A stretch of DNA of 8,492 bases, taken from the NCBI GenBank assembly GCA_003663045.1, contig QMZG01000049.1, positions 1-8,492 of the forward strand. Direction: 5' to 3'. The notes below the pieces were generated by a model. The model was not told the DNA's origin. It saw only the letters and a list, made by a program, of their open reading frames with translations, and did no database searches. The position numbers and the translations under genes were made by a program. Each line of letters begins with the position of its first letter. Within the stretch, counting starts at the first letter, position 1. Below, piece by piece: positions 1 through 6,892 of this stretch. The stretch comes from Candidatus Altarchaeales archaeon. Lineage in GTDB: Archaea > Altiarchaeota > Altiarchaeia > IMC4 > QMZM01.

Positions 1-1
1 G

Positions 2-3000
2 ATAAATGCCGGGAATATTGCCAGAGAATACCTCTCAGAAATCATTCCAGACAGGATGGGCTATAAGCTACTTATAGATGGTAAAGAGATATGCAATGAT
101 ACCAGAATTCCAGAAAATGAGGCCAAGGTAAAGACACATTCTATTAGGATACTTACCGGATATTCGGCGGGGGTGCCTCCAAAAGAATATGTGGCAAGGG
201 CAGGTTTAAGCAGCATAATGGGAAAGAAAACATCATCCTATGTCTACTTTGGCGGTTATGAGGGGGATGGGAATATTACTAAGAAGATAACACTGCCAGG
301 AGATGCAAATGTAATTGGAGCATTTATGGAACTTAATGCTGGGAATGACTTTGATCTTTATGTAAATGGAAATCCCTGTGGTTCCTATACACCATCATCT
401 GGGAATATCAGTGCAGACAACTGGACACTTCCCTGCGCTGGTGATTTTATTCCAGGTGAGAATACAATAGAAATAAAATTTCCTGAATTTAATAACAGCT
501 TTATCGGTGGTGGCTACATCAAGGTTGATTATACTACGGCGGTTTATGACACAATCTCGGATCAAAGTATTTACCAATTTCCTGGAATTAAGGGAATAAT
601 AAATCTTTATTCATCGTTCTATGTCCCTGGAATGTTGAATTCAATGGAGGCATATCTTCATTACAAGAATAATATAAGCATTAATAATACCGGAGTAGAG
701 GTATACATAAACATTGGTGATAAAGAGGTTTATAGAAGTAATGAATTGGGAGAAATTGAAAAAACACTAGATGATATAAACTTCACAAATAAGGGATTAA
801 ATTATACTAAATTAAGTTCAAAAACCGTTCCAATTAGATGGGGTACAGAAACCGTTGCACTAATTGGTGAGGGAGGAAATGTGGATGTGGTTCTGATTAC
901 TGACCTTTCTGGGAGTATGAAATACAATATTACCAGCGAGGGAGATCCATCTAATGATACCACGTGGGGTATAAACCGGAGTTGTAATGATCCCAAACTA
1001 TATAATAGAAGCACAAGAAGGATCTCTCTTGCAAAATGCCTAGATAAGGAGTTTATTGATATAATTATGAATGTTACTGGCAATAGAATGGGGTTAGTAG
1101 GATTTTCCAATAATGCTGATGTATACATAAATCTAACATCCAATAAAACAGAACTTATAGAAGATGTTGAGAATTATCCGGATGATCCAAAAGGGGGTAC
1201 ATGCATCTGTTGTGCCATAAATAGGGCATATGAAATATTGACTGGGTCTAATATGACTCTTGCTCTGTTGCCAAGAAAGAGTGAATGGTTATACAATACT
1301 CTATACCCATCAGGTCAGCCACCAGAAATAGATGGAGATAATTGGACATCCATCAACTATAATGATTCATCATGGAATAATGGAACCGCCATCTTGGGTT
1401 TTGAGAATATACCATACACACCAAATATCAACACAGATATAGGAAATAATCTACTTAATTTTGTTAAGAATTATAATGCATCTCAATATTCGCTAATTTC
1501 TGGAACTAAAGTTGGCGGTTCATTGAGCGATACCCATGAAGTGGGCGGCGGTACTCTTGATATAGAAAGCACAGAAACATTCTCTGGGATAACAAACTAT
1601 TATGAGGAGGATGATGCATATAGTGAAACCTTCAGTACAAACTATCAAGACAAAATAAGTTTAACTGTATCAGAAAGCGGTGATTACTTAGTAATTGCAA
1701 GCGCTCTGGTGTCAGGAATAACAACAACCACCTCCTCAACAACATCAACCTCAACAACATCAACCAGCACAACATCAACTTCCACTTCAACCACATCCAC
1801 ATCCACTACAACATCAACCTCAACATCAACCACATCCACCAGTACCTCCTCAACCACATCAACCTCAACATCAACCACGACCTCCACCAGCACATCTACA
1901 ACTTCAACCACATCCACTACAACCTCCACCTCAACAACACTACCATCATGTGATAATTCTTTTTGTGCCCCCGAGCTTAGCGCAGGTTGTGGAACTATAG
2001 CTTGGTGTACTCATAATATAGGTGGAACACCCCATTTTGGTACAACTTGTGATAACATTGGAAAGATATGTTGCTGTTATTCGGCATGTACAAATGTTAG
2101 ACTTTTAATAAATGGAACAGAAGAATCAAAAGCCACATTCGAACCTCTAAGTTTAAATGATTGGTATGTCTTTGGGGGGCATAAACTCATTCACTTGGAT
2201 GCCGGGGATGAGATAAAGATTCAATATTCTGCTCCAGAAAATCCGCCGGCAAAGATTAAAGATACTAGGGCGATAGCATGGAAGGTTGATGCGGATGACT
2301 ATGATACTGTCATGGATGAGGGAGAGGATACAACGACATCCATGGCTCCAGTAACCAAGGTATGGAAAAATTTCAACTTCGATGGTGGGGATTATCTCCT
2401 CATTGCCAGTGCGGATGTCACTGGGACAAGTACTAACAGTTCTGTACTGGTACATACCTCAATTGACGGCGTCTCACAGGGTGATTTTTCAAGAGAGCCA
2501 ACTATTGCTAATGAGTATTACAGCTATATAATGCACAGGAAGATATCCCCATCTGCCGGTCTTCATAACATAAGTATAGAATTCTGGAGCAGTGATGGAA
2601 CCACAGTCAAGATAAGGAATGCAAGGATTACAGTAGTAAAACTTCAATCTGGAATGTTTGAATATGCAAAGAGTGAAATAGGGAGTTCATCAAGTTCAGC
2701 ATCTTATGACGACAAGGTTAAACTTCAGATTACACCATCCTCTCCTGGAGAGTATCTTATAATCGCATCAGCATTAGTAAAGCATGGCAGTTCTTCCGAT
2801 ACTCTTCTATACTCTAGATTGAACATAGACGATACAGACTATACAGAACAGGTGTACAGATATAAGGATTGCTCAGATAAAATCCCATTCTTTGCTATTA
2901 AAAAGGTTAATTTTACCTCTTCTGTGCATAATATAAAAATTCAATACTATAAAGAAGGTGGTCATACTGCATACATAGAAAAGGCCAGAATTATTGCAAT

Positions 3001-5476
3001 AAGACTCTCTCCAGAATACTCCGGAATTGGAATCACTGCAAATTCCACAAATGTTTCCTATCAGGGAAAATTACGGTCGATAAACGCTACCGTTAGATTC
3101 AAGTCGAATGTATCTACCTTTTATCAACTAATGATCTACAACTTTAACACAAGTATGTGGGAATCAGGTGGCTGTGATGGAAAAACCGTTACAGAAGATA
3201 AATGGGAAGAATTCTGGTGTCATAAGATGAGTAATCCAGAGAATTATATCTCTCCGGAGGATAAGAAGATAAGGGTGGCATTCGGCACATTAGACACGGG
3301 ACTTGTTGGTGAGTGGAAGTTTGATGAAGGTTCTGGCGATACTGCTCATGATTCTTCTGGCCATGGGAATGATGGAACTCGTTATAATTTTGCTAATGGA
3401 TGGGTGAGTGGGAAGTATGGAAATGCTCTGGAATTTGATGGGAGTGATGATTATGTTAGTGTTGATGATAATGATCAACAATTGGCCCTTGATGCTTTTA
3501 CTTTTGAGGCGTGGATAAAGGTTCTGAGTGGATGGAGTAACTATGATAGGATTGTGAGCAAGAAAGGAAGTTTGAGTTGGAATGCGGCATCAGGCTGGAG
3601 TTTGGAAATTAATACTGGAGGTATGATGACATTCTTGGGAAGCGGTGGCACATATGGAGATAGACTTTCAATGGGATGGCAACAAGACACATGGCATCAC
3701 GTTGCAATTACAAAGGAAGCTGGAGCTACTGTAGTGAAGGGATATTTAGATGGACAATACAAAGATGACCAATCTTGTAACACTATTTCGCCAAATACGC
3801 AGCCTTTAACTCTAGCGTTTTATCCTAACGAAAATAGTTATACTCCTATTATAATAGACCAAGTCCGCATCTACAACAGATCTCTATCACCAGAGGAAAT
3901 CAAGGCAAGTTATGAGACTGGTAGTGCACAGATCAAAAATTTAAACATAAAACCACAGTCTCAGCCAGTAAAGGCGGAGATCGACTTCATTCAGTTTTAT
4001 GTAAATTCAGCAAGTGGCAATTATTACTTCAGGAAGAAATTTACCATAGAGGATTTGAGCAAGATAAATAACACAAGAATTCATGTACTCTCCGATGACA
4101 GGGCAGAGATCTATCTCAATGGCAATTTAGTTGATAATGATACTTCAAAACATAATGCCAAATACTGGAATAGGGAAATAGATATTAATCCAAATTATCT
4201 TAATAGCGGGGATAATATAATTGCTGTGAAATTACATAATTACGACAGCATGAGTGCTAAATTTGATCTGGAATTAACTGCCTTATCAGAGAGGAAGGGA
4301 TTCATTGTAGTGATGAGCGATGGCATTGCAGGAAGACATTGTGGAAATTGTACTTATGGTGGGGATTGTAACTGCACTGGAACATGTGGAAATACATCTG
4401 GAACCCTCGAATGTGGTGGGCTAATGAGTGATTGTAATGGCAATCAATGTGACACAGCAATAAACGATGCCATCTGCAGTTCATCTATGGTGCATAATAT
4501 ATCGGGTACTATTGTGTATTCAATTGGAATTGGTCCCATTACCGTAGGTTGTCCAAATGCTCAGAGGACTATGCAGTACATTGCTAATTGTGGGGGTGGT
4601 AAGTATTGTGGTAGTGCTAATCCCGAGGAGGTAAGAGAATGCTATATTGAAATTGCAAGGGATATATTAAAAATTACACACAAGGCACAAACCTTGGAGG
4701 TAGCCGGAAATATTTCCTTAGATAATATCCTCTATCCAGATTCTTATATAAAGCTTTATTATTCTCCGATAACGGCTCTGGAGTATGGAGAGGTTTCATT
4801 GACATTTGAAAGCCAAGCATTTGACAATAACATAACTACTGGAAACTTTACCATACCCAATGGTACTAGACCCGTAGATGCCATTATTACCTCATACTCT
4901 GCAGCATACTGGACAGATAGGTTAAATGTGAGTAATGCTACCGGCAACTGGAAGAAGGTCTACTGGCTTGGCGATTATGGAACTGATTATATACCCTTGG
5001 GGGACCCTTACATAGTTCATATACCTGCAAATCTTTTAAGTGTGGGAATAAACAATGTAAGAATTGCTACTGGAGTTACCCCAATGGATTGTAGGGGAGG
5101 ATCACCAGATGACAAAGCAATCTATACTATAGCAATGGAGACATCTATTGGATATGGAAAACCCATGCCAAAAAGAGAAGGCTGTAACTGGTTGGTAGAA
5201 TTCTCTGACAATTCCACCTCTACAATTTCAGTACCCTCTGGTTACACTGGAAGTGAAAATTGTAACTACACCAATGGTAGTATAAGTTATAACAATCAAA
5301 GTGCTATTAATGATGCAATCTACCGCCTCTTTAAGCAGCTGGATGTTTCTCCAAGAGATGGAAGATTAGATATAAAGTTTAATCCAGAACATATTAAAGC
5401 AGATGTATCATTAGTAGGCGGCGTTAGATCACTCTGGGGCCCAACAGAAGTAAAATTGGTAGTATGGATGAGGTAA
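2..5476 (+). CDS. Giant VWA-domain surface protein with nested domain insertions (5' partial)
   Basis: The frame is open from the window edge (codon at 2) to TAA at 5474. Residue numbers here count from the ATG at 56. That ATG is probably internal: it lacks a Shine-Dalgarno, and the upstream codons (NAGNIAREYLSEIIPDR) read as ordinary protein. Any signal peptide or N-terminal anchor is therefore outside the window, and no C-terminal membrane helix is visible. Order of parts: beta-rich jelly-roll-like region (about 34-178); second beta region (180-270); VWA first half with DLSGS at 283-287 and GGT ending at T382; jelly-roll first half (401-465); inserted block (466-1321); jelly-roll second half from NYYFRKKF (1322-1410); VWA second half with MSDG (D1422) and VYSIGIG (1487-1493), ending near 1540; C-terminal beta domain ending in GVRSLWGP. 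The block contains three related beta-domains, a Thr/Ser stalk, a Cys-rich module and a LamG domain. Many N-x-S/T sequons fit an extracellular location. The VWA probably binds a ligand through a divalent metal; the ligand is unknown. Confidence 0.9.
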   Translation: MNAGNIAREYLSEIIPDRMGYKLLIDGKEICNDTRIPENEAKVKTHSIRILTGYSAGVPPKEYVARAGLSSIMGKKTSSYVYFGGYEGDGNITKKITLPGDANVIGAFMELNAGNDFDLYVNGNPCGSYTPSSGNISADNWTLPCAGDFIPGENTIEIKFPEFNNSFIGGGYIKVDYTTAVYDTISDQSIYQFPGIKGIINLYSSFYVPGMLNSMEAYLHYKNNISINNTGVEVYINIGDKEVYRSNELGEIEKTLDDINFTNKGLNYTKLSSKTVPIRWGTETVALIGEGGNVDVVLITDLSGSMKYNITSEGDPSNDTTWGINRSCNDPKLYNRSTRRISLAKCLDKEFIDIIMNVTGNRMGLVGFSNNADVYINLTSNKTELIEDVENYPDDPKGGTCICCAINRAYEILTGSNMTLALLPRKSEWLYNTLYPSGQPPEIDGDNWTSINYNDSSWNNGTAILGFENIPYTPNINTDIGNNLLNFVKNYNASQYSLISGTKVGGSLSDTHEVGGGTLDIESTETFSGITNYYEEDDAYSETFSTNYQDKISLTVSESGDYLVIASALVSGITTTTSSTTSTSTTSTSTTSTSTSTTSTSTTTSTSTSTTSTSTSSTTSTSTSTTTSTSTSTTSTTSTTTSTSTTLPSCDNSFCAPELSAGCGTIAWCTHNIGGTPHFGTTCDNIGKICCCYSACTNVRLLINGTEESKATFEPLSLNDWYVFGGHKLIHLDAGDEIKIQYSAPENPPAKIKDTRAIAWKVDADDYDTVMDEGEDTTTSMAPVTKVWKNFNFDGGDYLLIASADVTGTSTNSSVLVHTSIDGVSQGDFSREPTIANEYYSYIMHRKISPSAGLHNISIEFWSSDGTTVKIRNARITVVKLQSGMFEYAKSEIGSSSSSASYDDKVKLQITPSSPGEYLIIASALVKHGSSSDTLLYSRLNIDDTDYTEQVYRYKDCSDKIPFFAIKKVNFTSSVHNIKIQYYKEGGHTAYIEKARIIAIRLSPEYSGIGITANSTNVSYQGKLRSINATVRFKSNVSTFYQLMIYNFNTSMWESGGCDGKTVTEDKWEEFWCHKMSNPENYISPEDKKIRVAFGTLDTGLVGEWKFDEGSGDTAHDSSGHGNDGTRYNFANGWVSGKYGNALEFDGSDDYVSVDDNDQQLALDAFTFEAWIKVLSGWSNYDRIVSKKGSLSWNAASGWSLEINTGGMMTFLGSGGTYGDRLSMGWQQDTWHHVAITKEAGATVVKGYLDGQYKDDQSCNTISPNTQPLTLAFYPNENSYTPIIIDQVRIYNRSLSPEEIKASYETGSAQIKNLNIKPQSQPVKAEIDFIQFYVNSASGNYYFRKKFTIEDLSKINNTRIHVLSDDRAEIYLNGNLVDNDTSKHNAKYWNREIDINPNYLNSGDNIIAVKLHNYDSMSAKFDLELTALSERKGFIVVMSDGIAGRHCGNCTYGGDCNCTGTCGNTSGTLECGGLMSDCNGNQCDTAINDAICSSSMVHNISGTIVYSIGIGPITVGCPNAQRTMQYIANCGGGKYCGSANPEEVRECYIEIARDILKITHKAQTLEVAGNISLDNILYPDSYIKLYYSPITALEYGEVSLTFESQAFDNNITTGNFTIPNGTRPVDAIITSYSAAYWTDRLNVSNATGNWKKVYWLGDYGTDYIPLGDPYIVHIPANLLSVGINNVRIATGVTPMDCRGGSPDDKAIYTIAMETSIGYGKPMPKREGCNWLVEFSDNSTSTISVPSGYTGSENCNYTNGSISYNNQSAINDAIYRLFKQLDVSPRDGRLDIKFNPEHIKADVSLVGGVRSLWGPTEVKLVVWMR
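884..1255 (+). other. VWA domain, first half (MIDAS DxSxS and Thr)
   Basis: The hydrophobic strand VDVVLITD leads into the metal-ion-dependent adhesion site DLSGS (D283, S285, S287). The expected NRMGLVGFS strand follows, then GGT (T382), the second MIDAS element. The helix after it (AINRAYEIL) carries an unusual Cys cluster at 383, 385 and 386. In ordinary VWA domains the next strand, with the third metal-site Asp, follows within a few dozen residues. Here it does not appear until position 4292. All three MIDAS elements are intact, so the fold is probably functional although split. Confidence 0.85.
1256..1450 (+). other. Jelly-roll (galactose-binding-like) domain, first half
   Basis: Residues about 401-465 contain SEWLYNTLYP, PPEIDGDNWTS, NDSSWNNGTAILGFE and NTDIGNN. 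This order is typical of the start of jelly-roll modules with the pattern 'W..iny.DssW..G.a.lGf'. The second half, expected to begin 'yyFRk.F', is missing here and appears at 4019. The two halves together would make one domain of about 150 residues inserted in the VWA loop. The assignment rests on motif recognition by eye, not on a profile search. Confidence 0.65.
1721..1939 (+). repeat. Thr/Ser-only stalk tract, nearly G-free coding strand
   Basis: 73 consecutive codons (residues 556-628) encode only Thr and Ser, mostly ACA, ACC, TCA and TCC. I count only four G on the + strand of these 219 nt. At least one imperfect in-frame 45-nt repeat is visible: the same 23-nt string begins at 1811 and again at 1856. 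Such tracts in secreted archaeal proteins are generally read as extended, O-glycosylated spacers, so a stalk role is inferred. A tract like this can change length by slippage in multiples of 3 without losing frame. Confidence 0.9.
1949..2089 (+). other. Cys-rich mini-module after the stalk
   Basis: Residues 632-678 contain nine cysteines (632, 637, 645, 651, 665, 672, 673, 674, 678) in 47 residues, including a CCC triplet. In a secreted protein this suggests a small disulfide-stabilised module, though metal binding is possible. It follows the Thr/Ser tract after only LPS, and the beta-domain R1 resumes two residues after C678. Stalk and Cys module therefore look like a single inserted unit. 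Family unknown. Confidence 0.7.
3302..3916 (+). other. LamG (concanavalin A-like) domain inserted in a beta-sandwich
   Basis: Residues about 1083-1287 show the hallmarks of a LamG/concanavalin A-like lectin domain: LVGEWKFDEGSGDTAHDSSG, GNDGT, YGNALEFDGSDDYVSV, FTFEAWIKV, DTWHHVAITK, GYLDGQ and IDQVRIYNRSLSPEEIKASY. Such domains commonly bind sugars or proteins. The flanks look like two parts of another beta-domain: NPENYISPEDKKIRVAFG before it, and QPVKAEIDFIQFYV after it. The first part of the LamG coding sequence, about 3300-3560, favours T-ending codons (GAT, GTT, GCT, TCT, AAT) more than its surroundings, a hint of separate origin. Confidence 0.85.
4019..4285 (+). other. Jelly-roll (galactose-binding-like) domain, second half
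   Basis: Residues 1322-1410 contain NYYFRKKFTIEDL, IHVLSDDRAEIYLNGNLV, YWNREIDI, SGDNIIAVKLHN and AKFDLELTA. This is the typical C-terminal part of a jelly-roll module ('DDgaevYLNG', 'GdNvIAVklhN'). It lacks its own N-terminal 'W...DssW..G' part, which lies 856 residues upstream at 1256-1450. It runs directly into the second half of the VWA domain at RKGFIVVMSDG. Confidence 0.7.
4292..4675 (+). other. VWA domain, second half, with Cys-rich loop
   Basis: Residues 1413-1540. RKGFIVVMSDG supplies the third MIDAS Asp (D1422). VYSIGIG (1487-1493) is the next core strand, and the helix around EEVRECYIEIARDI closes the domain. Between these strands lies a loop with nine cysteines in 46 residues (1429, 1432, 1438, 1440, 1444, 1453, 1460, 1465, 1474), starting CxxC and including CxC. 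More cysteines follow at GCPN, NCGGGKYCGS and ECYI. They probably form disulfides, or possibly a bound metal site. Confidence 0.8.
5470..5474 (+). promoter_or_regulatory. GAGGT Shine-Dalgarno deciding the RNase J start
   Basis: GAGGT matches the anti-Shine-Dalgarno of archaeal 16S rRNA (sites of the GGAGGTGA type). It ends 10 nt before the ATG at 5485 and overlaps the last codons and stop of the upstream gene. The in-frame ATG at 5464 has no comparable site upstream. This supports 5485 as the start and suggests co-transcription, perhaps translational coupling. Confidence 0.6.
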
Positions 5477-5484
5477 GAGAGAAG

Positions 5485-6765
5485 ATGAAAATTACTGCGG
5501 TTTCTGGCTACAAAGCAGTTGGAAGAAATATGACTGGTGTGAGCATCGGAAAAGAAACAATCGCCATAGATAATGGAATTCGTTTAGATACCTTGCAGAT
5601 GTATGATGGTGATACCAATACCCTGAGAAAGAGGAGTGTAGAGGAATTAATTTCTATGGATATTATCCCGAAGCAGGATCGTTTAAAGAATATTATCGCT
5701 CAATTAATATCTCATGGACATTTGGATCACATAGGTGCGCTTTCTATCAACAAGCCCAAGGTACCTATAATCTCTACTCACTATACTGCAGAACTGGGAA
5801 GAAAGGAATATAAGGATGGGAATTTTTATTCTGTAGATTATAATGAAGAATTTGAGATTTCAAGGAATTTTAGTGTGGAATTTCTGGAGGTGACTCACAG
5901 CATACCATACGCCTCAATAGTGGTTCTCCATACAGATGAAGGTGATGTAGTCTATGCCAGTGATTTTCGTTTAGACAATCATTCACAGATTTCTATGACC
6001 GATTATAAATCACTGAGAAGGATTGGAAGGGAAAATCCAAAGGTTTTGATCGTAGAATCCACGAGGGCATGGGATCCAGGAAAGACACCATCCGAATCTG
6101 TAGTCAGGATCAAGCTGAGGGATGTGATGGAACTTATAGATTCTGGGTTAATTGTTGCCACTACCTTTTCTACACATATCGAGAGGATCCAAAGCATTCT
6201 GGATGAAGCAGAAAAATCTGGGAGGACCCCCATGATAATGGGGAGATCATTTTCCGGGCAAATTAGTATCGCGGAGAGATTTGGAATTCTTCATCTGCCA
6301 CCTAATGCAAGGGTTTTTACCACATCAAAGGCGATCAAGAGGGGATTGAAGGAGATAAGGAAAAGGGATGATTACCTTCTTCTTGCTACTGGACATCAGG
6401 GGGAGCCGACATCTGTAATCTCTGAGATAATTAATGGAAAATTCCCATTTAGATTCCGAAGGGGCGATTCGATAATATTTTGCGCCAATACCATACCCAC
6501 ACCAATAAATTACGCTACGAGATATATTCTTGAGACAAGATTGAAATCCCTGGGTGTAAAGATATTTGATAATGTTCACGTCTCGGGACATGCCGCAAGA
6601 GAAGACCACAGATACCTTCTAAATATGATAAAACCAGAGCATATCATCCCCTGTCACGGAGGCTTAGAGATGCGCAGTGGCTATGCAACATTAGCTCTGG
6701 AAGAAGGCTATGAACTGAATAAGAGTATACACCTGCTGACAAATGGGGATAGTATTGAGATATAA
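5485..6765 (+). CDS. rnj: Archaeal RNase J, metallo-beta-lactamase/beta-CASP 5'-3' exoribonuclease
   Basis: A 426-residue protein, about normal length for an archaeal RNase J and lacking the N-terminal KH domains of aCPSF1. The start at 5485 gives MKITAVSGYKAVGRNMT, matching the family N-terminus, and has a GAGGT site; the ATG at 5464 would add seven residues and overlap the upstream gene. From that start, metallo-beta-lactamase motifs are HGHLDH (77-82), the His of VTHSIP (138) and the Asp of YASDFRLDNH (160). Beta-CASP motifs are the Glu of VLIVEST (191), the His of TFSTHIERI (231), TGHQGEP (302-308) and the His of HVSGHA (369), followed by IIPCHGG (His 391). All expected zinc ligands are present, so activity is likely. 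The family degrades RNA processively from the 5' end in the cytoplasm. In many euryarchaea the gene lies among isoprenoid genes; here it follows a surface-protein gene. Confidence 0.92.
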   Translation: MKITAVSGYKAVGRNMTGVSIGKETIAIDNGIRLDTLQMYDGDTNTLRKRSVEELISMDIIPKQDRLKNIIAQLISHGHLDHIGALSINKPKVPIISTHYTAELGRKEYKDGNFYSVDYNEEFEISRNFSVEFLEVTHSIPYASIVVLHTDEGDVVYASDFRLDNHSQISMTDYKSLRRIGRENPKVLIVESTRAWDPGKTPSESVVRIKLRDVMELIDSGLIVATTFSTHIERIQSILDEAEKSGRTPMIMGRSFSGQISIAERFGILHLPPNARVFTTSKAIKRGLKEIRKRDDYLLLATGHQGEPTSVISEIINGKFPFRFRRGDSIIFCANTIPTPINYATRYILETRLKSLGVKIFDNVHVSGHAAREDHRYLLNMIKPEHIIPCHGGLEMRSGYATLALEEGYELNKSIHLLTNGDSIEI

Positions 6766-6768
6766 GGC

Positions 6769-6870
6769 AATGACATCTTGAGATTAGTATTGACATAAGC
6801 GTTTGCGTCCCTATGAGTACTAATGACACCTCAGTGTATCACTTTGTTATTGACACTGACGCTTTGTGGG
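6769..6870 (+). repeat. Degenerate duplicated unit in the intergenic region
   Basis: Two imperfect copies of a unit of roughly 45-50 nt follow the RNase J stop codon. Copy A (from 6769) and copy B (from 6822) each begin AATGACA, continue with a variable middle, then show TATTGACA (6788-6795 and 6848-6855) followed by a GCGTTTG or GCTTTG stretch. The core TGACA occurs at 6771, 6791, 6824 and 6851. Inverted repeats overlap them: ATTAGTA (6783-6789) with TACTAAT (6818-6824), and TCAGTGT (6831-6837) with ACACTGA (6853-6859). Function unknown. Candidates are protein-binding sites or a structured 3' untranslated region. Confidence 0.4.
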
Positions 6871-6892
6871 TTTACTTCGTAAACCCACAGCG
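6860..6892 (+). terminator. Strong hairpin between convergent genes, possible terminator or 3' end element
   Basis: TGTGGGTTTAC (6865-6875) and GTAAACCCACA (6879-6889) form a perfect 11-bp stem with a TTC loop. CGC (6860-6862) and GCG (6890-6892) extend it across a TT bulge. On the + strand AATTTTATT follows, with a T6 run at 6926-6931 further on, which fits termination or 3' end protection of the RNase J transcript. Archaeal termination depends mainly on T-tracts, so the hairpin may instead stabilise RNA or act in both directions. No T-tract follows it on the - strand. Confidence 0.45.

Larger units (their letters stand above)
1592..3025 (+). repeat. Three divergent copies of one beta-domain (R1, R2, R3), R1 split
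   Basis: R1 (residues about 513-745), R2 (746-868) and R3 (869-990) share a pattern. First comes a strand ending GDYLVIASALVSG, GDYLLIASADVTG or GEYLIIASALVKHG. Then comes a 'v...l.Idg' segment (LLINGT, HTSIDG, SRLNIDD). Last comes an amphipathic strand pair: DEIKIQYSA/KIKDTRAIAWKV in R1, HNISIEFWS/VKIRNARITVVKL in R2 and HNIKIQYYK/AYIEKARIIAIRL in R3. R2 and R3 are contiguous, about 120 residues each. R1 is interrupted after LVSG by the Thr/Ser stalk and Cys-rich module, then resumes at NVRLLINGT (680). This points to in-gene duplication of an extracellular beta-sandwich. I do not recognise a named family. Confidence 0.75.

Noticed and set aside
56..58. ATG at 56 as the true start of the giant gene
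   Set aside because: The frame is open to the window edge, the upstream codons read as normal protein, and there is no Shine-Dalgarno. The gene is more likely cut by the window.
802..1143. Antisense reading frame of 113 codons opposite the VWA region
   Set aside because: It lies opposite a conserved MIDAS coding region and is a chance open frame.
1684..1929. Antisense reading frame opposite the Thr/Ser tract, rich in Val, Asp and Glu
   Set aside because: It is the low-complexity complement of the ACN/TCN repeat codons, with no start signal or protein-like composition.
884..4675. The split VWA as an assembly chimera or two fused genes
   Set aside because: One uninterrupted frame spans all junctions, with complementary domain halves in the right order on both sides, which chance joining would not produce. 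Read-level support was not available.
5464..5484. ATG at 5464 as the RNase J start
   Set aside because: It overlaps the previous gene by 13 nt without a visible ribosome site. The start at 5485 has GAGGT and matches the usual family N-terminus.
5485..6765. The beta-CASP protein as aCPSF1, the termination factor
   Set aside because: It lacks the N-terminal KH domains and has the RNase J N-terminus and TGHQGEP motif.
6769..6892. CRISPR-like array from the repeated TGACA motifs and palindromes
   Set aside because: Repeats are short, degenerate and unevenly spaced (20, 33, 27 nt), without identical repeat units or regular spacers.
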